64,000 nt of DNA from Neoceratodus forsteri. Its lineage: Eukaryota > Chordata > Ceratodontiformes > Ceratodontidae. The notes below the pieces were generated by a model, which was not told the origin of the DNA, searched no databases, and saw only the letters and a list, made by a program, of their open reading frames with translations. The stretch spans positions 95,077,501-95,141,500 of the forward strand of contig JADMNL010000028.1 in the NCBI GenBank assembly GCA_016271365.2, written 5' to 3'. How positions within the stretch are numbered: position 1 is the first letter of the stretch; every line of letters starts with the position of its first letter. This document shows, one piece after another, positions 54,615 to 64,000 of this stretch. Made by a program: the position numbers and the translations under genes.

Positions 54615-56082
54615 GGGCCCAATATTCAAAATCGCAGAAAGCAGAGCGCAAACATTTGTGCTGCACCTTGCGTTTGCCTGGGAGCCCAAAGGTGCAAAAT
54701 GCAGTCAAATAGCAGACTGGTGCTATTGAACTGAATAGAGGGCCATGGCAGCATGGTGCTAAGCCACTTAGTGCTGCCCCAAAAGGGCTCCGGAAGTATG
54801 CCACCAGAATGGATAGCACCAGAGCGCTATCTGTAATTTTCAAATGGACCCATGCAAATGAGCTCATTGGGCATGCAAGGCGCTAAGGGCCATTTGCATG
54901 CCCATAATGGGCTCATTTGCATGAGTAGTGAGGCAGGTTATCGTGGCACAGGCCCCCCAGTTGCCTGATGCCAGATGTGGAGATATCCCTGGTGCTAGTG
55001 GTTCCTCCCTCCCTCCCTCCGATCACCAGCCCGTACTGTATGAAACAAACTCCCTTGTGCTAGTGGTCCCCCGCTCCAATCACCAGCCCATGCTAGTGGT
55101 TCCCCCTCTTTGATTGCCAACCTGTAGTACAAGGGAACACCTTCCCTGGCATCCAGTGGTTCCACCCCCCCACCATGGCAACGAACACCCTCTGTCACCT
55201 TACCATTCTCCTCTGTGCTGTAGTTGCATGTGGTGACCAGCACAGCCCTCCTCACAACTCCTTGGCTGCTCGCCATATGTCCAGGCTCACAGAGGCACAC
55301 ACCTTGCCTGAACATACAGCGGCTGGCTGAGGAGGTTTTAGGAGGGCTGCACTGGTCACTGTAGGCACCCGTGGCACCAAGGGGAATGGTAAGGTGATGG
55401 GGGTGGTGTCTGTGTTGCACCGCTTGGATGCCAGGGAGGGTGTTCCCTGGCGATCGGAGGGGGGACCACTAGCCAGGGCTGGCAATCAGATGGGGAACCA
55501 CTAGCACCAGGGATTTCATAAAAATATGATATGGGCTGGCAATCAGGCGGGGGGGACAACTACCATCAGGGATTTCATTAAAATACAATATGGGCTGGCA
55601 ATCCAGAGGGGGAGGGACCCGTAGTACCAGGAATTTCATTAAAATATGATACGGGCTGGTGATCTGGGGGGGACCACTAGCACCATGGAGTGTATTTGTA
55701 CAGCAGGGTCTGTGATCAGAGAGGGAGCGACAGAGACCTCAGAGGGCAGGTGTGCTCCCCAGTGGCCAACTGGCTACGTGGCTGAATTACCTCCGGCAGC
55801 TGCTGGGTTGCCCAAAGTAAGTTGGGGTTTTGTTAGGTGGTAGTTGCTCACCGCTAAAACCTTTTGCACAGTGCAGAGCTCCTGATTATGGGGTAGCGCA
55901 GCTATTCATGGCCATGCTCCCCTTCTTGCCCGCTGGCACACATTATGTTTTGCATGGGTGCTAACCCTCTTTACCTGCTGCCTGTGCAACAGCCCTTTTG
56001 AATATGGGGATCTGGCACAAACCCCGATCTGCACAGGCAAAGACCCATTAGCACCTGTAGAAACATTTGAATATCAGGCCCT
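54615..56082. mobile_element. Non-autonomous Harbinger element 2
   Basis: Left tip GGGCCCAATATTCAAAATCG (54615 on), right tip AACATTTGAATATCAGGCCC (to 56082), flanked by TTG (left) and TTA (right), a near-perfect 3-bp duplication of the type Harbinger makes. The tips share the motif with 11310 and 46111-47666. 1468 bp, no transposase. Confidence 0.85.
54990..55690. repeat. Inverted minisatellite arrays inside Harbinger element 2
   Basis: The left half has GTGCTAGTGGTTCC-type units with GATCACCAGCCCGTA (about 54995, 55055, 55090). The right half has the inverted GGACCACTAGC / GGAACCACTAGCACCAGGGA with GGGCTGGCAATCAG (about 55465, 55495, 55545, 55600, 55660), spaced near 50-60 bp. Unit sequence differs from that in element 1, but the CCACTAG core and inverted layout are shared. 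Confidence 0.72.
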
Positions 56083-57474
56083 TAGTATTTATTCATTTGT
56101 AATTTGTGCCCAGGAAAGAACAGTGAGCTGGGACAGCTCATTTCCAGAAGTGCCCTGGGGTGGGTTACATACACCTATTTTATTGACACAAGGAATGTTG
56201 CCCAAAACACTGGGGAATTAAGTCTGTAAGACACGAGGGGGCATTGGTTTTATGAGGTTTACCACGTGCCCAGGAGCGTACAGTGCCTTCACCCTCTGGG
56301 CCTGTGGTAAACCATGTATAGCCAATGCCTTCAGAGTGCCCTATTGCTTATATAAAATGGGACTCTAATGTAATTTAAAAAAATAATATAAATAAAATCT
56401 ATTAAAAATACACAAAATTAGTTTTGCTACTAAAAAATAATGTGTTAAATAGTTCTTCAGCCTATTGGTCCAACCAGGGTTCCTTACCAATGACATCCCC
56501 TGAACTTGTTTCAATTTGTGTGTTTTTCTTTTAATATTAATAAAAGCATGGCCTCACCAGAGTTCATCAGATTTCAGCCAGTCTGTCATCACCATGGCTC
56601 TCTTAACTCTCTTAACTGTCTCACTCCCTGGTACTGGTTCAGGCTCTGATGCATTGCTGTGTTACTGCATTACAGCATTTGTAACAGACTGCGGTTGTGC
56701 TGACAGAGGAAGGTACTGAAGTTTTTTTTTTGTTTAGTTGAAGAAAAAAACAAGGTTTTGTATAGAAGAGCAAGTGAGCTAGTGGTTGACAGAGAGACAG
56801 CAAGTGGCAAGACACGGGGGTAAACGAGTCATCACGTTGGCCATTAACAAACGGTTTGGTCAGCAGGCAATTTTCACAATGTTCAAAAAACGTTTTAAAA
56901 AGTCTTGCAGAATGCAATCACGGGAAGCAGCGAACAAATGGGTAATGGGGCTGGTGGCAGCCAAGGTGGATCAAGTGAATAGGATGCCGGTCGCTTCAGC
57001 AGTAGTGAGAAAACTGTGGTCTGGATCAGAGCAGCAGTACCTTCTTCACTACTGTTACTGTAGATGGAGACACGCTGCCGCTGTGAGCCACCACAGGAAG
57101 TGGGCCCGGCTGACATGGAAGAGCGATGGATCAGGCACTTGGGAGGTAGTGCTATTGACTGAGCTTGTAATTGTGCAGGCAGCTACATATAGTGTAGTGA
57201 CCCAGCTAGGGAGCATCACTGCAACTCTTTATGAAAAAGAAAACCTTTACAAATCATTGAGGAATCACGTACCATAAGTATGGCTATGTGTGATGTAACA
57301 TGTCTGTAGTGGGAGGAAAAAAATGTTCGACATGTCAAAACTCAACATTCCAAACCAGCACATAGATATAAAATGCACTGCGCCCTGGTCAGCAGGGACT
57401 TCTTTTTAGCCATTGGTAGTGCTCTCTGAGAGCAATGGCTAGAACCAAGTCTCGGGCCAATCAGGATGCAGGGA
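56083..57474. other. Unassigned region with one 163-codon open frame
   Basis: No transposon motif recognised. 56340-56450 is AT-rich. The open frame at 56786-57277 is listed separately. A match to hairpin-type MITEs was not found. Confidence 0.4.
56786..57277 (+). CDS. Open reading frame of unknown nature, 163 codons
   Basis: An uninterrupted plus-strand frame starting MTERQQVARHGGKRVITLAI and ending LYEKENLYKSLRNHVP. It is basic in its first 60 residues (KKRFKKSCRMQSREAANKW) and hydrophobic near VVLLTELVIVQAATYSVV. I recognise no domain. No TATA box or splice signal decides it as a gene. It is the longest unexplained frame outside repeats, but 163 codons can occur by chance in a window this size. 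Low confidence that it is coding. Confidence 0.15.
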   Translation: MTERQQVARHGGKRVITLAINKRFGQQAIFTMFKKRFKKSCRMQSREAANKWVMGLVAAKVDQVNRMPVASAVVRKLWSGSEQQYLLHYCYCRWRHAAAVSHHRKWARLTWKSDGSGTWEVVLLTELVIVQAATYSVVTQLGSITATLYEKENLYKSLRNHVP

Positions 57475-58076
57475 TTTTATATACTGCCTACTCTTCTTCA
57501 ATATGTGCCATGAGATCTTGAACTTCCACCTGGGTAGTGGCGGTTTACCTATGCCATGGCAACACCAAAGTCGCTGACATCCCCGACATTGACAGACACA
57601 ATGCTGAGTGTTGGCATTGTGCTGTCGGTATGCTGCTGTGTTTTCTTCGGGGGGCTGCACCCCCTTAACCTCCCATGTGGGTGGCTCTGCTGCCACCCCC
57701 CAGTATTTATATATATATATATATATCCAACTCCGAGTCAGAGTTGCCTCGGGGAGGGGGGGGTGAAACACCAGGAGATGCAGTGCTGGTGTTAACAGGG
57801 ACCATTACAGTCGATTTCTGTTGCTGTAATGGTCTTCGCTGTAGATGTTTCATTATTCGGTCAGCATACCAGTAGGGTTCAGAGATGAGCAGGAAGGAAC
57901 TCAGTTGAACATCTCATGTGAAGGACGGCACCTCAACAGTGCAGCACCCCCCCCCCCCGCGCTACAGTGTCAGTTATGTCATTACCAAATATACCTGTTG
58001 TGGGGCTAGAACCCATGATTTCTCAATCTTCTAGCCCTAGAGGTAAGCTTGCTACCTACTGAGCCATTGACACTGT
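57475..58076 (-). mobile_element. tRNA-derived SINE, minus strand, interrupted
   Basis: On minus the head reads TGTCAATGGCTCAGTAGGTA (A-box TGGCTCAGTAGG) and GGGTTCTAGCCCCACAACAG (B-box), at 58076-57995. The body resumes at about 57545-57475 with CCACTACCCAGGTGGAAG and TCTCATGGCACATATTG. About 345 bp in between (57546-57890) do not belong to the SINE. Confidence 0.72.
57546..57890. other. Insertion within the SINE, hairpin and (TA)n
   Basis: It contains a TATATATATATATATATA run (57708-57726) and an inverted pair GACCATTACAG / CTGTAATGGTC (57801-57833). No terminal repeats were found. It may be a small MITE or SINE-internal expansion. Confidence 0.4.
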
Positions 58077-60544
58077 CTTCTCATTGGCAAAAGAACAACA
58101 GAAAAGCAGGTAGCAGGGCCGATCCGGTAATGCAATGGTTGAGGAGCCATTTGTAATGCAGGGGATTCGGCCGTTCATCTAAATCCAGGAAGGCCACAGC
58201 CAGCCAGCTAGAAGTGGTAGTAACATCCTGGGAGAAGCTCCGCACCTCCTGGTAAGGCAAGCTGTCTGGCTCAATGTCTGATTGCCCCATGGTGCCCAAG
58301 AAAAGCAGGGGACATGCCTGTGAGACTTGCTTGGAAGGGGGAGAGGAGGAACCAGGAAGCTGGCTGAGTCCTGCAGGACAGTAGTGACTCCCGTCCAGTA
58401 CCTCCGTGGAAGGACAAAAAAACCAAAACTGGAGGAGGGCATCTATTAGGCAGATAAAGGTACTGCTTCAGCACTCACCAGGGCCTTGAGGTTGTAGGCC
58501 TTCCCAGTCTCTGTCTCGCTGGATTAAGGCTCCCAGATGGCCGGGGTCGGTGGATACTGTCTGGGTCTCACTAATTAGGTCTCCCTCTACAGAAAGGTAC
58601 CACAAAGTTTTCTGGTGAGGGGAACTGTCCTGACAAGAACATTTTCAACCCACACAAATTGTTCTTTTTCCCCATCTACATTTTCTTCCCCATGACACCC
58701 TTACTGGCCCCTTTCTGTCCTTGATTCCCAGCCCCGTCACTTAACTTCTCCAGGTCTTACCCCCATTCTTCCTTTGGTGCCTCAGTCAGTAAGTAGTGTG
58801 GGGACTGCAGGGTCACAGCCTTCATCCTGCCAGCAGGGGTTGTTTTCCACCTGCATTTCATTGGTTCCCCAGGGGCTGAGTCACATGCAGTGATGGGCGT
58901 GCGCGTGCTGACAAACTTGCACATTGAGAGTATCTGTGTAAGATCCCCTTCCTATGAAGCTCACCTGTCACACCCTCAGCCTCTGCTAGGTGGTGATGGT
59001 GCAGCAAAAGCAACAAACCCCCCTCCCTCAGCAAAAGAGCAGAGCAGTCCATGGGAAACTCAGTCCTCCTTCATCGGCTAGCCACCATGTGACCCTGGTC
59101 AGTTCTCGAACCTGGGTCACCAGTGTGGCAGGAGGTAAGGTGTCCAGCACCTCAGCCCTTCACACCACTGGACCAGCTACAAATTGTTGTTCTTAAGTAG
59201 GACTGTTATAAAATCTACCATTCCAAACACACACTGCCGAGGATCACCACTCTAGTGAAATTCAATGTGAAAATAACATGTTTAAAAAAAAATATTTAAG
59301 TTCCTCAAACCCCAGACTATATAGTCTCCTCCTTCCTAGCTCACCAACAGCTCCACTGTGTCATGGACTGGCACTCAAGTGAATGGCAGTCCATGTGAAG
59401 TAGAGGTGAAGTTACAATCCATGGAGCAGGTCGAATATATTCCTGTCAGGATAATTCCTCATAGGAAGTGCTTGCGGTACCTTTCTGCACTCTGCAGGGT
59501 TCCTAAAGTTGTCACGCCACAGGTTTGATCAACGGTAGGTAGTCCAAATGAAGGACCAGGCAAGAGGAAAAATAGTGAAAACAAAGAAAGAAATAACTTG
59601 CTACTTTGGTAAACATAACATTTTCTATCTGCTATTTTTGTCATTCAAGGTATTTTCTTTGTCAGTGAAAGCTGTACGTTCCCTAAGTGCCTGTGAGGGG
59701 TGAGAGCAAGGGTAATAAGCAACACAAGCCATCACACAGCTAATCTTGTTAGAACTGCCTCAGACAGCATTAATCCCTGGCACATGAGAACCATGTGAGG
59801 TGCCTCTGCTCATTGAAGCTCTGGAAAGCATTTACTTCCTCAAGTTCTGCATGTTGTTAGATTAAATTATGTAACTTGATATAATTAAACTGGATAGGGC
59901 TTTTATAGCAAGTTTCATTCACTAATGTCTTGAAATTAGAGTCTGTCCCTGCACAGCACATGAGAACTAAAAATTGTATGTAGGATGATGCTGTTAATTC
60001 TGTAAGTGATAAACATTCATTCTAAGCAAATAAAAGTATATGTTTATATACTCATGTAACACAAAAAGCACTGAAATTGTTTTGTTATTGCCTGGCACTA
60101 TATTTGAATTCAGGCATTTCTGTAGTGAAATGTACTACATTCTTTTTTAATTGCAATTCTTCTTGTCATCTGTCATAGTGGTTGGGTTGAACCCCATATC
60201 TGCCCCACCCTCCCCACAAAACTGCCTTCCGCCAGGGCCTACCTGCTTAGGCTGCTGGACTGTGGCTTTCCCTGCATGGCAGGGCATCCCCAGGGGCAAC
60301 AGGGCAGAGACTGAGATCACTGTTGTGCTCAGCTATTTGCTTCTAGCTTCTGACAGCCGAAAGGAAGGAGGGGGCCTGGTGTGTCATGTTGCATGACCGC
60401 AGGGGGTTTTCTTGTTCGCTGTGGTTCCTGAAGGAGCAGGCATACAATGATGCCTAGATGGAAACTTAGACAATGTTGGCAGAAAAAGACCACTGATCCA
60501 CCCCGGCTGCCCAGTTTTACCTTACCCTGTCACCTACTGTCTAG
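58077..60544. other. Mostly unassigned sequence
   Basis: No gene is supported. 58180-58480 has modest open frames without motifs. 59600-60200 is AT-rich. One SINE-like head at 59091-59186 is listed separately. Confidence 0.4.
58860..59186 (-). mobile_element. Possible second tRNA-derived SINE family
   Basis: On minus, GTAGCTGGTCCAGTGGTGTG has an A-box-like TGGTCCAGTGG, and 45-50 bp later GACCCAGGTTCGAGAAC resembles a B box. Spacing fits a tRNA head. The left limit of the body is a guess. This head differs from that of the SINEs at 17371 and 57475. Confidence 0.45.
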
Positions 60545-60623
60545 ATGGAATTTTCATAGGAATCATAAGATAATACAAGTCATAAGCTGTTGGCCATAGA
60601 GACTTGAATATTTATTCCCACCA

Positions 60624-63255
60624 TTACCTAAACCCCACTCTATCCCTTGTCTTCATGTGTGTCTCCAATAATCTCTTGAACTGTTCCGTGCTATCACTCT
60701 GTATAACCTCCCTTGGAAGGTCATTCCACTCAGCGACCACCCTCTGGTTGAACCACTGTTTTCTGTTATTCCCCTTAAGTCTTTCCCCACTTAGTTTTCT
60801 CAGGTGTCCCCTAAATTCTGTATCTGTATCTTTTTTAATAGACACAAACTTTCCCATAGGTCTCCATTATTAAATGCACTATACACAAGGCACAAATTGC
60901 GTCTTAATCTTCTATACTGTAGCGAGTACATATTCAGTTCTCCCAATCTCTCCCCATAAGTCAGCCCACCAGCAGCTCCATGCACCATCCTCATCAATCT
61001 CCTCTGCAAGTTCTCCTGCCTCAATATTGATCTTTTACTGTGTGGTGCCCAAAACTGCACAGTGCTCAGCATGGGGCCTAATTGGCGAGTTATACAGAGG
61101 CACCATCACCCGCCTATCCCAGCTCTTGATAGTTCTGCCTATGCAACCCAACATTCTGTTCCTCCTCATCACTACCTCTCCACACTGTACATCAAATTTT
61201 AAGTGGTACGAATGGTCACTCCCAGGTCTTTCTGATGGTCTGTTGATTTTAGCTCTAAACCATTCAACTTGTATTTAGCTTTTAAGTTGCCTGTACCCAG
61301 ATGCATTATTTTACATTTGTTGATGTTGAATATTCCTTAGACTTTGCCCATCTTGCCAATCCATTAACCTCTTCCTGGAAACTTATAGCTTCATCACTTG
61401 AACTGACTAGAGCCCCTATCTTGACATCATTGGCATATTTGTGCAGCCATGCTTTCTGACTGCATTCCATAGATGACACAAATATGTTAAAGAGTAGTGG
61501 TCCAAGCACCTAACCCTGCAGTACCCCACTTGTGACCCCAACCAGTCAGTACAAGGCCCCTTGATCTTAACATATTGCCTCCTATGTCTCAACCAGTCTG
61601 CAGTCCAGTTCACCTATTTCTCCCAGTGTTATTAGCATTTCCTGTGGGACATTGAGTCGAAGGCCTTTACGAAGTCCATATAAAGGACATCCACCAGAAC
61701 TCCTTGATCCAGTACCCTACTCACCAGGTCAAAGAAGTCCATCAAGCTCGTAGGACATGACTTGCCTTCCCTAAAGCCATGTTGATATATATCAACCTGA
61801 CCTGTACCCTTCAAGAATTTTTTTATATTGTCTTTAATTATTGCTTCTAACATTTTGCCAAATGGCGGGGGGTTATACTGACTGGCCTGTAATTATTAAT
61901 CTGTCCTGTATCACCTTTCTTGAATATTGGGGTCACCTGTGCTAACCTCTAATCACCCACTACTGCTCCATGGTCAAGTGAACTTTGAAAAATATCTAGA
62001 ATCAGGCCTGCTATTAAATCTGCCACTTATTTAAGGAAAGCTGCATGTAACCCATCTGGTCCTTGGGATTTATTTGGGTTGAGATTTTTGATTCTTCTCT
62101 CTATATCCTGAAAATGTAACCTGATTTTATTTATTTATTTCGGGCTTCCTGAACACTGAAACACCTCATCTTTGGGTTGGTTCAAACTTGTAAAGTATTT
62201 ATTTCACTCATTTGCCATGACTTTACAGTCTATAGTCATTGATCTGTCGACCTTAAGAGGCCCAACCCGAACCTTTTCTTTTCTCAATCCTCCTATATAA
62301 TCAAAAAATTGCTTCTTGTTTTCGGTAGCCCTGTTTGCTAATTTCAATTCAGATTTACTTTTTGCATGCTTGATTAGCTTTTTACAATACCTAACTTTAA
62401 TCTTATAGTTGTCCCATGCTGCATTTGTATTTCGTAGTCTAGCCATTGTATAAACTCTTTTTTTCACCTTTATAGTTTTTTTGATATTCTTTGAAAACCT
62501 AACTGGTATCCTACCCTAACTATTATATTTATTTCTGGTAGGAATAAAACAATTCACAAAATTATTCAACTTGGTTTTAAATTGGTCCCATTTTTATTGT
62601 AGGGTTTTACCTATGAACTCTGATTTCCAATCCTAATGTTCCAGTTCATTTAAACAGTGGTTCGCTTACCAGGCATGTTTCTATATCCTCCTCAAGATTA
62701 GATGAAACTAAATCCAACATTCTATCCAGTCTTGTATTCTCGGTTACATGATTTTGGAGACCTAAATCCTCAGCCATATCAAGGAAGTGGGACTCTGTAT
62801 GTGAATCTGTTGTTTTACTTCCCCAATTAATCCCAAAAGATTGAAGTCTCCTAGCAAGATCAATTTATTACAGTCACTGTGATCCCTAATCGTGTCAAAG
62901 AACTTGATACAATCCCCATTGTTAGTGATGGTGCTTTATAGCAAAGTACCACTGTTATCTTTTCATTGTTAGTTGGAATGAGATCTAGCCATAAGTGTGC
63001 ATGTGTGTCAAGTTTATCATTGGATCTTATTCTGGCTTCTAGTCCTTCTTTCACAAGTACAGCCAGTCCTCCCCCTTTTTTATTGACTCTATCTTTACAA
63101 AACAGCTGGTAACCCTGTATCTCCTTGTCCCAGTCATCGCTATCCCAACATGTCTCAGTTACAGCACACAGCACAATACCCTCATCGTGAAGAATATGTT
63201 CCAGTGCATGTTTTTTGTCTCTCAGACTTCTTGCATTTAACAGTAGAGCCCGCCA
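60624..63255 (-). pseudogene. CR1 ORF2, endonuclease to C-terminus
   Basis: On minus: LLNARSLRDKKHALEHILHD (about 63250-63195), then LCAVTETCWDSDDWDKEIQG and KKGGGLAVLVKEGLEARI (63174-62860); a basic linker AWDNYKIKVRYCKKLIKHAK (62467-62204); RT blocks QHGFREGKSCPTSLMDFFDL and VDVLYMDFVKAFDSMSHRK (61853-61632), then VRCLDHYSLTYL-region and LHKYANDVKIGALV (to 61306); and C-terminal MLSTVQFWAPHSKRSILRQE and LGELNMYSLQYRRLRRNLCL (61072-60800). YADD reads YAND. The endonuclease GD.N block lies in a damaged stretch near 62850. Many frame changes. Confidence 0.87.
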
Positions 63256-63329
63256 TGTGGGTTTTGTGTTAGTGCCATCAGTCTTGCTTTTGGTACAGCT
63301 ATGCTATTTTACCTGGCCCCTGTCCCCAT

Positions 63330-64000
63330 TCTCCCTGTGCTGCAGTTTAAACAGTCCAAAATTGCATGATTTATTCTTTGAGCCAATACTTTTGCTTCTG
63401 CTCTACATAAATACAACCCCTCTTGTCTACATAAGTGATCTTTCTATGCAAAATGTGCCCAATTATCCAGAAAGTAATCATTTTCCCTGTTATACCATCT
63501 TTTTATCCATCTGTTTAATCTCATGAGCTCCAAGTTTCTGGCTTTACCTGATCTTGGTACAGGCAAAATTTCAGTCACTGTTCCGTTTCTTGATTTCTGT
63601 ACCCAGTTTCTCAAAAGTGGATTGGATTTGTGTGATGCTATTCATTCCTATATCATTGGTGCCTATATGTATAACCACAACTGAGTCTTTAGTATTACTA
63701 AGGTTTAGGCCCTCCAATATGTCCCTAACGCCTGCCCCTGAAAGGCTACTGACACTTGTGTATTTTCTATCTCTATATATTATTCTATCTGTAAACCTTA
63801 ATATGGAGTCTCCCACAACCACAATGTCCGTTGCTTCCTCATTGCTTATAACATTATCCAATCTTGATGTGGGTTCAGGGTGTTTACTTTTATTAGAAAT
63901 CCGATGGTTTGTATCTGGTTGTCTTTCATTCTGGTCCTTAGTATGGCTACCATCTTTTTCCAGATATACTTCTTTTTGAGTAGTGTGATCCTTTGTCGTA
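63330..64000 (-). pseudogene. CR1 ORF1 C-terminal SGNH-esterase-like domain
   Basis: An open minus-strand frame enters from the window edge and runs without a stop to 63571 (about 143 codons). ATDIVVVGDSILRFTDRIIY holds the GDS block with the nucleophile Ser, and DSVVVIHIGTNDIGMNSITQ holds the G-x-N-D block. After a frameshift near 63575 the sequence continues GKARNLELMRLNRWIKRWYN, and the position where DGLH is expected reads EGLY (about 63412), so the catalytic Asp and His appear lost. Esterase-like ORF1 domains are known in CR1 elements; their role may be in membrane or lipid interaction during transposition. The N-terminal part, where a PHD finger often lies, is outside the window. Confidence 0.82.

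Larger units (their letters stand above)
60545..64000 (-). mobile_element. CR1 LINE with ORF1 and ORF2, runs off the window
   Basis: Minus-strand CR1 of at least 3.4 kb: ORF1 at the right edge (64000-63330), ORF2 endonuclease (about 63255-62600), RT (61853-61306) and C-terminal region (61072-60624). The 3' boundary near 60545 is approximate. Its sequence differs from the other CR1 copies here, so it is another subfamily. It is the only copy in the window with ORF1. Confidence 0.87.

Overview
This is eukaryotic, almost certainly vertebrate, nuclear DNA from a large, repeat-rich genome. The evidence is spliced transposase exons, CR1, L2 and L1/Tx1-type LINEs, tRNA-derived SINEs, hAT and Harbinger DNA transposons, a DIRS tyrosine-recombinase retrotransposon, and no operon-like coding. 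The mix (CR1 ends built on a tandem 'catagaaa' motif, DIRS, L1/Tx1, Harbinger) suggests an amphibian such as a caecilian, or a lungfish. I cannot settle the species. I see no host protein-coding gene, tRNA gene or rRNA. Nearly every recognisable reading frame belongs to a transposon, and almost all are broken.

Layout. (1) 1-11310: right-hand part of a large Harbinger-type transposon. It holds the last transposase exon (81-445, +), a Myb/SANT-like accessory gene on the minus strand (about 8331-6819) and a second SANT-like spliced gene on the plus strand (9010-10168). A structurally complete DIRS element (about 918-6620, coding on minus) with inverted terminal repeats and an internal complementary region sits inside it. 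(2) 11311-25250: an old L1/Tx1-type LINE on the minus strand, cut apart by CR1 copies, an L2-type LINE, a SINE and palindromic miniature elements; several insertions are bracketed by short direct repeats. A second, AT-rich LINE and a roughly 50-bp tandem repeat lie at 21050-24140. (3) 25255-29075: a CR1 copy with another CR1 inserted in it. (4) 29076-34959: mostly unassigned sequence plus one LINE 3' end. (5) 34974-50092: a second L1/Tx1-type LINE, plus strand, bracketed by a perfect 14-bp target duplication and blown up to 15 kb by two hAT elements, CR1 fragments, a foldback element, a satellite-bearing block and a non-autonomous Harbinger. (6) 50107-60545: sparse repeats, palindromes, SINEs and a second non-autonomous Harbinger. 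(7) 60545-64000: a long minus-strand CR1 that retains ORF1 with an SGNH-esterase-like domain and runs off the window.

The genes do not form a pathway; the organisation is a stack of insertions whose relative order can be read from target duplications. The most informative objects are the DIRS element with its circle-junction repeat, the three-gene Harbinger with two non-autonomous relatives sharing its terminal motif, the dated L1 nests, and the palindromic or satellite-bearing elements that match no class I can name.
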